Under the pieces are notes generated by a model. It saw nothing but the letters and a program-made list of their open reading frames with translations, had not been told where the DNA came from and did not search any database. Shown piece after piece: positions 1 through 5,119 of a stretch of DNA of 5,119 bases. Position 1 is the stretch's first letter; each line of letters begins with the position of its first letter. A program made the translations under genes and the position numbers. This stretch comes from an uncultured Actinomyces sp. (lineage in GTDB: Bacteria; Actinomycetota; Actinomycetes; Actinomycetales; Actinomycetaceae): positions 1 to 5,119 of the forward strand of contig CAMFDH010000119.1 in the NCBI GenBank assembly GCA_945949035.1. The letters run 5' to 3'.

Positions 1-188
1 CCGAACGTGACGACCTCCTTGCCGGTGTGGTCACTGAGGACTCCGAGGACGAAGACGAAGAGCTTTCCGATGAGGAGGCCGAGGTAATCGCTGAGGCTGA
101 AGAACTGGCGGACGAGGCCGCAGATCTTGAGGATGCTGGTGCAACTGATGCCGAAGTTGCTGACGAGGTTAGCTCGAGTGACGACTGA
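1..188 (+). CDS. C-terminal end of an acidic protein (5' truncated)
   Basis: An open frame enters from the left edge (first complete codon at base 3) and stops at TGA 186-188, giving 61 residues. Of these, 29 are Asp or Glu and only one (Arg) is basic, with a dense run around TEDSEDEDEELSDEE and then alanine/acid-rich helix-like sequence to SSSDD. No catalytic motif is visible, so this is a low-complexity acidic tail rather than a domain. In related actinobacteria the genes just upstream of tlyA are usually a tetratricopeptide-repeat protein and a HAD-type phosphatase; this could be the tail of either, but the sequence does not decide. The consistent frame, GC-rich codon use and stop overlapping the next start support it as coding. 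The next gene's ribosome binding site lies inside this tail. Confidence 0.72.
   Translation, partial: ERDDLLAGVVTEDSEDEDEELSDEEAEVIAEAEELADEAADLEDAGATDAEVADEVSSSDD
165..168 (+). promoter_or_regulatory. Ribosome binding site for the small ORF
   Basis: GAGG lies 9 bases before the GTG at 178, inside the coding sequence of the upstream acidic tail. It favours GTG 178 over the in-frame ATG at 148, whose nearest purine run (GAGGA, 129-133) is 14 bases away, which is long. Confidence 0.5.
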
Positions 189-303
189 GGCAGCTGAGGC
201 TACTGCAACCAAAGAGATCGAGCATCTAAACCTCGAACTCGGTGACCTGCGCAGCCTGGAGAAGGAGTTGCGCGAAGAGCTGGCATCCATGAAGGTGCGA
301 TGA
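178..303 (+). CDS. Small 41-residue probable coiled-coil protein upstream of TlyA
   Basis: GTG 178 to TGA 301-303 encodes 41 residues. The first ten or so are Ala/Thr/Glu-rich; residues 12-40 are charged and amphipathic with leucines or isoleucine at 14, 17, 19, 21, 24, 27, 31 and 35, as expected for one helix or a short coiled coil. There is no signal peptide or membrane segment. The start overlaps the upstream stop by 11 bases, and the stop overlaps the tlyA start as ATGA, so it sits tightly in the operon and may couple tlyA translation to its own. M. tuberculosis has a small hypothetical gene, Rv1693, in the same place before tlyA; I infer positional equivalence but cannot show homology. 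An in-frame ATG at 148 would give 51 residues but has a poorly placed ribosome binding site. Function unknown. Confidence 0.65.
   Translation: MTTEAAEATATKEIEHLNLELGDLRSLEKELREELASMKVR
291..295 (+). promoter_or_regulatory. Possible ribosome binding site for tlyA
   Basis: GAAGG ends 4 bases before ATG 300, a short spacing. With the ATGA stop-start overlap, re-initiation by ribosomes finishing the small ORF may matter more than independent binding. That is inference from the layout. Confidence 0.4.
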
Positions 304-1160
304 CTAGGCGCCGCCTTGATGCAGAGCTGGTGCGCCGCCACCTCGTGGATTCACGAACGGCGGCGCAGCAGCTTATCTCCGCAGGCAGGGTGACAGTCGG
401 TGGCCTCACGGCTAGCAAGCCCGCCACCCAGGTCGAGGAGGCCGCGGCTATCGAAGTGGTCGCGGCACCTGAAGAGGACTGGGTGTCTCGGGGGGCCCAC
501 AAGCTCATCGGTGCGCTGGACGCATTCGCTGGCTATCTTCCTCCCGTTGACGGGCAGTGGTGTCTGGATGCGGGTGCCTCGACAGGCGGCTTCACCGAAG
601 TGCTCCTCAGTCGTGGGGCAGAGGGCGTGGCGGCAGTTGACGTCGGCTACGGCCAGCTGGCCTGGAAGCTTCGTGAAGATCCCCGCGTTCTCGTCCTCGA
701 GCGTACGAACATTCGTCACCTAGAACCCGAACAGGTGTTGTCCCCAGAGGGGTTGGCGCCCACGCTGGTGGTTTCCGACCTCTCTTTCATTTCACTTACT
801 AAAGTGATCGAGAATCTGGCTCACTGCGCGCCCGGTGCGCTGCAGGTGCTGATGGTGAAGCCTCAGTTCGAGGTCGGTAGAGGACGCGTTGGCAGCGGGG
901 GAGTTGTTCGTGACCCCCTACTACGCGTTGAAGCCGTACAACAGGTTGCAGACTTCGCCACGACGGTGGGGCTCGGAACTGTAGCAGTTGCACCTTCGCC
1001 TCTGCCAGGCCCAGCGGGTAATGTCGAGTACTTCTTACTTCTAGCCCCCCTGTCCACAGGGGCGGCGACCGTGCACAACCTCGATGTCTTGGTTGGCGAT
1101 AGGCTTGCGGAGGCCATCTCTACGGCTGTTGCAACTGGTCCTCAAACTGGGATTGAGTAG
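300..1160 (+). CDS. tlyA: TlyA, 16S/23S rRNA (cytidine-2'-O)-methyltransferase
   Basis: In the TlyA family, the actinobacterial (type II) enzymes use S-adenosylmethionine to 2'-O-methylate C1409 of 16S and C1920 of 23S rRNA; loss gives capreomycin resistance, and the older name is hemolysin A. This 286-residue protein has an N-terminal S4 RNA-binding domain (about 5-52, with RRRLDAELVRR and LISAGRVTVGG), a short linker (59-62, EDWV) and a FtsJ-like Rossmann domain. The SAM-binding loop is LDAGASTGGFTE (89-100). The family K-D-K-E tetrad is seen as K68 (SRGAHKL), D160 (VSDLSFISL), K187 (MVKPQFEVG) and E243 (GPAGNVEYF). Length slightly exceeds the 268 residues of the M. tuberculosis protein, and the full S4 domain fits type II. 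ATG 300 begins exactly where the family does and overlaps the preceding stop by 4 bases. The linker lacks the Arg of the mycobacterial RAWV. Catalysis appears intact. Confidence 0.96.
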   Translation: MTRRRLDAELVRRHLVDSRTAAQQLISAGRVTVGGLTASKPATQVEEAAAIEVVAAPEEDWVSRGAHKLIGALDAFAGYLPPVDGQWCLDAGASTGGFTEVLLSRGAEGVAAVDVGYGQLAWKLREDPRVLVLERTNIRHLEPEQVLSPEGLAPTLVVSDLSFISLTKVIENLAHCAPGALQVLMVKPQFEVGRGRVGSGGVVRDPLLRVEAVQQVADFATTVGLGTVAVAPSPLPGPAGNVEYFLLLAPLSTGAATVHNLDVLVGDRLAEAISTAVATGPQTGIE

Positions 1161-1163
1161 GTG
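1159..1163 (+). promoter_or_regulatory. Ribosome binding site for nadK
   Basis: AGGTG overlaps the tlyA stop codon TAG (1158-1160) and ends 2 bases before ATG 1166; its AGG core ends 4 bases before the start. The whole tlyA-nadK gap is 5 bases, so there is no space for a separate promoter. Confidence 0.4.
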
Positions 1164-1165
1164 TC

Positions 1166-2077
1166 ATGAAGATCCTCCTGGTCCGTCATCGTCATCGCGC
1201 CGAGGTGCAGAGGGCGACTCGACGCATTTATCGGCGCGCCGGTGAACTTGGTGTTGAGGTCATTGATGTGGCGGATCTTGTGGATAGCGAGGATGACTTC
1301 GAGAATCTCGTCCTCGAAGATAAGCCCGATCTGATCCTGACTCTGGGCGGTGACGGGACCCTACTGAGTGCCGCCGAGATTGCTTTCCGCGAGGACGTGC
1401 CTCTGCTGGGAATCAACTTCGGACACATGGGGTTCCTGACTGAAACAACCGCGGACTCGGTGGTTAGGGTTCTACGCCAGGTCGCATCCGGTGATTTTGG
1501 GACCGATACCAGGATGACACTCTCGGTACGGGTTGTCCGTCCGGACGGCAGCGTCCATGAGGATTGGGCACTCAATGATGCGGTGATCCTTCACTCCGAC
1601 AACGCCCATCCCGCAGATTTTGCTTTCGCAGTTGATGGTCAGGTGGTGTCTACGTACGCTGCCGACGGGATCATTCTGGCCACCCCGACGGGATCAACTG
1701 CCTACGCCTTTTCCTCTGGAGGGCCGGTAGTGTGGCCGGAGACCCAGGCGATCGTGATGGCACCACTGGCAGCTCACGGACTCTTTACACGCCCCCTTGT
1801 GGTTGCTCCGACTTCGCACCTGGAAGTTGGGGTGCTGGCTTCTAACCGCGTGGCGCCAACTATTTGGCTCGATGGACGACGCAAAGTGACGGTCCCGGCA
1901 GGATCGCGGGTCGAAGTAACGATGGGGAAGCGACCAATCAAGCTTGTGCGCCTTGATGATATGCCGTTTGCTCAGCGACTAGTCACGAAGTTTAACCTGC
2001 CCGTGACAGGGTGGCGGGCCGAGACAGTGCATGACGAGGACGAGGACGTCCCGGGAAGCACAGGCCATGCTGAATGA
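1166..2077 (+). CDS. nadK: NAD kinase
   Basis: NadK (PpnK) phosphorylates NAD to NADP in the cytosol using ATP or, in many actinobacteria, inorganic polyphosphate. The 303-residue product has the family landmarks in order: the N-terminal strand MKILLV, GGDGTLL at 61-67 with catalytic Asp63, GINFGHMGFLTE (82-93), the NAD-contacting region ALNDAVI (135-141), and DGIILATPTGSTAY (167-180) followed by SSGGP. The C-terminal beta region includes WLDGRR (234-239). The usual Asn-Glu pair of the third motif is Asn137-Asp138 here, a conservative change. The last 15 or so residues (from HDEDEDV) are acidic and unrelated to the fold; their final codons overlap recN by 11 bases. The start is the first ATG after tlyA and gives the expected N terminus. 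Length is usual for actinobacterial NadK. Confidence 0.96.
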   Translation: MKILLVRHRHRAEVQRATRRIYRRAGELGVEVIDVADLVDSEDDFENLVLEDKPDLILTLGGDGTLLSAAEIAFREDVPLLGINFGHMGFLTETTADSVVRVLRQVASGDFGTDTRMTLSVRVVRPDGSVHEDWALNDAVILHSDNAHPADFAFAVDGQVVSTYAADGIILATPTGSTAYAFSSGGPVVWPETQAIVMAPLAAHGLFTRPLVVAPTSHLEVGVLASNRVAPTIWLDGRRKVTVPAGSRVEVTMGKRPIKLVRLDDMPFAQRLVTKFNLPVTGWRAETVHDEDEDVPGSTGHAE

Positions 2078-3746
2078 GCTGAGAATCTCTGGCCTGGCAC
2101 TACTGGAGGACTGTGAACTCGAACTTACTCCCGGCCTGACGGCGATCACGGGCGAGACCGGAGCTGGCAAGACCATGCTGCTGACCGCTCTGAGGTTACT
2201 CACGGGTGGCCGGGCTGAGCCTCGTATCATCAAGGCAGACCGCGACCGAACTGAAGTCGATGCAGTGATGAGCGTTCCCCGCCAGGTTGCCGAACTCCTT
2301 GAGGAGGGCGGGTTCGCCGTAGAGGACGGAGAGGCATCATTTTCGCGCACAGTCACGTCCTCGCGCTCCAGGGCAGCGGTGTGCGGACGACCTGTACCCG
2401 CGAAGATTCTTCAAGAGACTGCAGGTGGACTGATCACGATTCACGGGCAGTCTGACCAGTGGCGCCTCCGATCCCCGCACTACCAACTGGAGGTCCTCGA
2501 CACCTTTTCTCCCGAACCGCATGCTCACCTTCTGGCCGACTACAGGTCCAAGTTTGAAGCGGTGAAGGTGCTTCGAGATCGCACCATTGAACTCGAAGAG
2601 AACCGGGATCGCCTTGAAGCAGAGCTGAGGTACCTGCGTGAGGTCACGGCCGAGGTTGAGGCGCTTGACCCGGCAGTTGATGAGGAAGACCAGCTCGACT
2701 CGGCCATTGACCGCCTCTCCAATGTTGAGGCTCTGAGAAGCGCTGCATCGTCGGCACTTTCCATGCTCTCTGATGGTGATGACTCATATGGTCGCAGAGG
2801 TATAGCGGACCTACTGGGATCGGTAGCGGAATCGCTGGTTCGCGCATCGAACCTCGACGGTGGCCTGCAGCAGTACACAGAACGTGCCCGATCACTCGAT
2901 GCCGAGGCCGGGGCCCTGGTGACCGACCTCCGGGACTATCTTGAGGACCTCTTTGACGACCCCGATGAACTGGCTCGCCTGCACGAGCGCCGTGCCACAC
3001 TAACGGAACTGTGTCGGGGACGCGCGCGTGACGCCGCTGAGCTGCTGGTGTGGCAAGAGACGGCCAAGCTTCGAATCGCCGCACTGGAGGGTGAAGAGGG
3101 TGACCCGCAGGTCGCCAGGGAGGCCCTGCGGCAGGCCGAAGCCGAGTTGACCGTGGCTGCGGACATGCTCTCTAAGTCGCGTCGTAAGTCCGCCAAACGT
3201 CTGGGTGATCTGGTAGATACCGAGCTGGCAGGCCTCGCGCTTGCAAACGCCAGGTTTATTGTTGACGTCACTCCGGTCGAACCAACCGCAAGTGGTTCCG
3301 ACCGTATCCAGATGCTTCTTCAGCCGCACCCATCCGCCCCCGCAACCCCTCTCGGAGAAGGTGCTTCCGGCGGAGAGCTGTCACGGATCATGCTGGCGTT
3401 GGAAGTAGTGTTGGCGGCTGAGGAGACTCCCCAGACAATGGTATTTGACGAGGTAGATGCTGGTATCGGTGGCCTGACAGCGAATCAAGTCGGGGAACGC
3501 CTCAAGCAGCTCGGCAAGTTTCACCAGGTCATTGTGGTTACCCACTTGGCCCAGGTCGCAGCGCTTGCGGACCGGAACTTTGTGGTGGAAAAGAACGACG
3601 GCAACGCTAGGGTTCGCCTTGTCGCAGGTGAGGATAGAACCGATGAGATTGTGCGGATGCTAGGCGGAGACGATGGGGGTGGCGCGGCGCGCCGACACGC
3701 CCTCGAACTGGAAAATCAAGGTGCCATGGGACAATTAGCGACGTGA
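2067..3746 (+). CDS. recN: DNA repair protein RecN (SMC-like ATPase)
   Basis: RecN is an SMC-type ATPase that acts with RecA early in double-strand-break repair. From ATG 2067 the product has 559 residues (E. coli about 553). The N-terminal head carries Walker A GETGAGKT (29-36; the family often has Ser at the last place), GRPVPAKIL and the IHGQSDQ segment (125-131). A long Glu/Leu/Arg-rich antiparallel coiled coil fills roughly 155-375. The C-terminal head has the ABC signature ASGGELSR (433-440), Walker B TMVFDEVD (457-464) with Asp461 and Glu462, and the H-loop VTHLAQ (491-496, His493). All ATPase parts look intact. An in-frame ATG at 2031 would add 12 Arg/Thr-rich residues that are not family-like; MLNELRISGL at 2067 is the typical RecN beginning. 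The ribosome binding site is weak (GGGAAG, 2053-2058). The gene overlaps nadK by 11 bases and steA by 4, and no SOS box is visible. Confidence 0.96.
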   Translation: MLNELRISGLALLEDCELELTPGLTAITGETGAGKTMLLTALRLLTGGRAEPRIIKADRDRTEVDAVMSVPRQVAELLEEGGFAVEDGEASFSRTVTSSRSRAAVCGRPVPAKILQETAGGLITIHGQSDQWRLRSPHYQLEVLDTFSPEPHAHLLADYRSKFEAVKVLRDRTIELEENRDRLEAELRYLREVTAEVEALDPAVDEEDQLDSAIDRLSNVEALRSAASSALSMLSDGDDSYGRRGIADLLGSVAESLVRASNLDGGLQQYTERARSLDAEAGALVTDLRDYLEDLFDDPDELARLHERRATLTELCRGRARDAAELLVWQETAKLRIAALEGEEGDPQVAREALRQAEAELTVAADMLSKSRRKSAKRLGDLVDTELAGLALANARFIVDVTPVEPTASGSDRIQMLLQPHPSAPATPLGEGASGGELSRIMLALEVVLAAEETPQTMVFDEVDAGIGGLTANQVGERLKQLGKFHQVIVVTHLAQVAALADRNFVVEKNDGNARVRLVAGEDRTDEIVRMLGGDDGGGAARRHALELENQGAMGQLAT

Positions 3747-4930
3747 AAAAGACTGACTCTAGCCCGGTTTCAGCTACAGCTGCCGTGGCGGACCGCCAGG
3801 GACGGTTTACCCGACCGCCAGCGCGCGGCAGCATCCTGATCATTGATGCGCCTGACTTAGACTTTGAGTCGGCGCACGTCCTCGCTGCCTATCGACCCAG
3901 GATCGTCCTTAACGCAGCCAAGAGCTCGACGGGCCGTGCGCTAGGTATGGGAGGCAGTGTCCTTCTTGGCGTGGGAATCCCCCTGATCGATGATCTCGGC
4001 AGCGACCTCCTCGATATCCGCGATGGTGAAACTGTCACCGTCCAGGGTGAAGATGTCTTCACGGGCGACATGCTGGTGGCCTCGGGACGCCGTGTTACCC
4101 AGCAGAATGTGGCAGTTGAGGACGATGAAGCCCGAGAACGGCTGGTGAGCAGGGTTGAGGCATACGCCCTGTCATCGGCGAGGGACTTCGGGTCTGAACA
4201 GGCCCTGATTGTCGACGGCGCGGGCCTACCGACCCCACGCGTCAAAATGCGGGGAAGAATAGTTCTCGTTGCCACCCCGACCTCAAACCTGGTCCCGGTG
4301 AAAAAGGAGCTCTACCAGTTCATTGGTGATCACCACCCAGTCATCATCGCGGCCGGCTCGGGTGCCGCAGCCCTAACGGCGGTGGGTTTGAAGCCGACCG
4401 TAATGGTTGGTGACCCAAGGGACACAGACCCATCAGCTTTGAGGAAAGTACGCCAGGTGTTGGTCCCGACTAGGGGAGAAGAGGTTCCTGCCCGAGGACT
4501 CCTCAAGCGGCACTCAATTGACTTTGATGCTGTTCCAACCGGGCTGTCTGCGACGGATGTGGCCCTGTTGTTCGCGGCTCAAAGCGGTGCGGCCGTCGTG
4601 GTGGACTGTTCGAGTTCTCGATCCCTGGCTCAGTTTTTTGATCAGAGTGGCCTGCACACCACCGGAGACATCATGGTCACGACCAAGCTACGCAACCGGC
4701 TGATCTCGTTGGATGCTCTTTTGGTCTCGTACCGCCCTCGTCTTTCGGGTTGGTGGTTGGGTTTACTTTTGCTCGTGGCAGTGGCTGCACTGGCTGCCGC
4801 TCTGCTTGTTACCCCGTGGGGTGCGGGGCTGATTGGTCTTTCAACAGCCGGACTCGTTATTCCTACAGTATTTCCACTCACTTCCAGTCTTCCTACTCGG
4901 TCTGCTGCTAACCCTTGGAGGGCGTGCTAA
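3743..4930 (+). CDS. steA: SteA-like cytokinetic ring protein (thiamin pyrophosphokinase-like fold, membrane-anchored)
   Basis: In Corynebacterium, SteA is a septal protein that works with SteB to promote cell-wall hydrolysis by RipA during daughter-cell separation; the M. tuberculosis counterpart is Rv1697 (393 residues). This one has 395. Residues 30-120 form the N-terminal domain (LIIDAPDLDF; RPRIVLNAAKSSTGR, 51-65; LLGVGIPLIDD). The central part (about 170-330) resembles the thiamin pyrophosphokinase fold, with VPVKKELYQFI (185-195), PTVMVGDPRDTD (218-229) and the end segment VTTKLRNRLISLDALLVSYRPRLS (partly 312-335). Hydrophobic stretches at 337-356 and about 360-379 suggest a C-terminal membrane anchor or hairpin, with the main domain cytosolic. 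The GTG start overlaps the recN stop as GTGA; the ATG at 3726 is out of frame. The TAATG junction at the end links it to steB. No kinase activity is implied. Confidence 0.88.
   Translation: MKKTDSSPVSATAAVADRQGRFTRPPARGSILIIDAPDLDFESAHVLAAYRPRIVLNAAKSSTGRALGMGGSVLLGVGIPLIDDLGSDLLDIRDGETVTVQGEDVFTGDMLVASGRRVTQQNVAVEDDEARERLVSRVEAYALSSARDFGSEQALIVDGAGLPTPRVKMRGRIVLVATPTSNLVPVKKELYQFIGDHHPVIIAAGSGAAALTAVGLKPTVMVGDPRDTDPSALRKVRQVLVPTRGEEVPARGLLKRHSIDFDAVPTGLSATDVALLFAAQSGAAVVVDCSSSRSLAQFFDQSGLHTTGDIMVTTKLRNRLISLDALLVSYRPRLSGWWLGLLLLVAVAALAAALLVTPWGAGLIGLSTAGLVIPTVFPLTSSLPTRSAANPWRAC
4917..4922 (+). promoter_or_regulatory. Strong ribosome binding site for steB
   Basis: GGAGGG lies 7 bases before ATG 4930, inside the last codons of steA. 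It is the best Shine-Dalgarno match in the window and fixes the steB start. It also argues that the steA stop at 4928-4930 is genuine rather than caused by a frameshift. Confidence 0.75.
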
Positions 4931-5119
4931 TGGTCAACTTTCGCTATCACCTTGTCTCACTGATCGCGGTGTTCCTTGCTCTGGCCATCGGGGTGGTTCT
5001 CGGTGCCGGACCGCTCCAAAACTCAATCAATGGCTTTGGGAAGGACGAGGCCGCAGTAGCTTCAGTTGCTGAACTCCAGGAGGCGCTGGTTGCTGCACAA
5101 GCCGATGCGGAAGCGGGCA
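4930..5119 (+). CDS. steB: SteB/MctB family membrane protein, N-terminal part (3' truncated)
   Basis: The gene starts at ATG 4930, sharing one base with the steA stop (TAATG), and runs off the window after 63 complete codons. It begins MVNFRYHLVSLIAVFLALAI and continues GVVLGAGPLQNS. This is the hallmark start of the family known as SteB in corynebacteria (partner of SteA in activating septal wall hydrolysis) and MctB in M. tuberculosis (annotated as a copper transporter, needed for copper resistance). Residues 8-27 form one transmembrane helix or uncleaved signal anchor, leaving the rest outside the membrane. From residue 38 onward the Ala/Glu/Gln-rich sequence (ASVAELQEALVAAQADAEAG) looks like the start of an extracytoplasmic coiled coil. 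Position directly after steA supports the SteB reading over a dedicated copper pump. The missing C-terminal domain cannot be judged. Confidence 0.9.
   Translation, partial: MVNFRYHLVSLIAVFLALAIGVVLGAGPLQNSINGFGKDEAAVASVAELQEALVAAQADAEAG

Larger units (their letters stand above)
1..5119 (+). other. Probable polycistronic, translationally coupled operon
   Basis: Seven genes lie head to tail on one strand. Successive junctions are overlaps of 11, 4 (ATGA), then a 5-base gap, then overlaps of 11, 4 (GTGA) and 1 (TAATG). There is no room between genes for a promoter or a rho-independent terminator, and I found no convincing internal promoter. The transcript must start left of the window and continue beyond it to the right. 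Internal promoters within coding sequence cannot be excluded by eye. Confidence 0.75.

Noticed and set aside
705..716. Palindrome ACGAACATTCGT, slightly like an SOS box.
   Set aside because: It lacks the GTTC half of GAAC-N4-GTTC, lies in the middle of tlyA and is not placed to control any start.
1047..1062. Perfect 7-base inverted repeat CCCCTGT / ACAGGGG with a 2-base centre, inside tlyA.
   Set aside because: It has no following T run, lies well within a conserved reading frame and is explained by Pro-Leu-Ser-Thr-Gly codons in GC-rich DNA; not a terminator.
2031..2066. Upstream in-frame ATG that would lengthen RecN by 12 residues.
   Set aside because: The extra Arg/Thr-rich residues do not resemble RecN, whose usual N terminus begins at MLNELRI; it also lacks a better ribosome binding site.
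2665..2693. TTGACC -35-like hexamer within recN.
   Set aside because: No matching -10 element downstream; coding sequence in the coiled-coil region.
2644..3084. 146-codon open frame on the minus strand opposite recN.
   Set aside because: It is a by-product of GC-rich coiled-coil codons; no ribosome binding site or domain, and the plus strand is a certain RecN.
3262..3290. TTGACG overlapping TGACGTCA within recN, a possible -35 box or operator for steA.
   Set aside because: No -10-like sequence at 16-18 bases, and nearly 480 bases from steA; likely chance.
3889..4275. 128-codon minus-strand open frame opposite steA.
   Set aside because: Ser/Arg/Thr-rich low-information sequence typical of antisense frames; no supporting signals.
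4833..5072. Open frame of 79 codons spanning the steA-steB junction in another frame; possible frameshift at the end of SteA.
   Set aside because: SteA ends in a TAATG junction with a strong ribosome binding site for a canonical SteB start, so the junction is natural; the other frame has no recognisable content.

Overview
The window is a single-direction (+ strand), gene-dense stretch of chromosome from an actinobacterium. The order small ORF, tlyA, nadK, recN, steA, steB/mctB matches a conserved actinobacterial block (in Mycobacterium tuberculosis Rv1693, tlyA, ppnK, recN, Rv1697, mctB/Rv1698). SteA and SteB are essentially actinobacterial cell-division proteins, which supports the phylum. 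Sampled lines give about 50-65% G+C, so this is probably not a very high-GC Streptomyces-type genome. A family such as Actinomycetaceae is only a guess.

Layout: bases 1-188 are the very acidic C-terminal tail of an upstream gene. Bases 178-303 hold a small 41-residue, probably coiled-coil protein that is easy to miss. Then come tlyA (300-1160), nadK (1166-2077), recN (2067-3746), steA (3743-4930) and the first 63 codons of steB/mctB (4930 to the window edge). There is no non-coding gap longer than 5 bases. Neighbouring genes overlap by 11, 4, 11, 4 and 1 bases, except tlyA-nadK, which are 5 bases apart. I see no convincing promoter, terminator, RNA gene, repeat array or mobile element.

The genes look like one polycistronic, translationally coupled unit. 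It joins ribosome modification (TlyA, rRNA 2'-O-methylation), NADP supply (NadK), double-strand-break repair (RecN) and control of septal wall splitting (SteA/SteB). The products do not form one obvious pathway; the conserved block may reflect growth-linked co-expression.

I find no new defence or mobile system here. The points most worth a second look are the small ORF before tlyA, an altered interdomain linker in TlyA, an altered acidic motif in SteA, and the apparent lack of an SOS box near recN.
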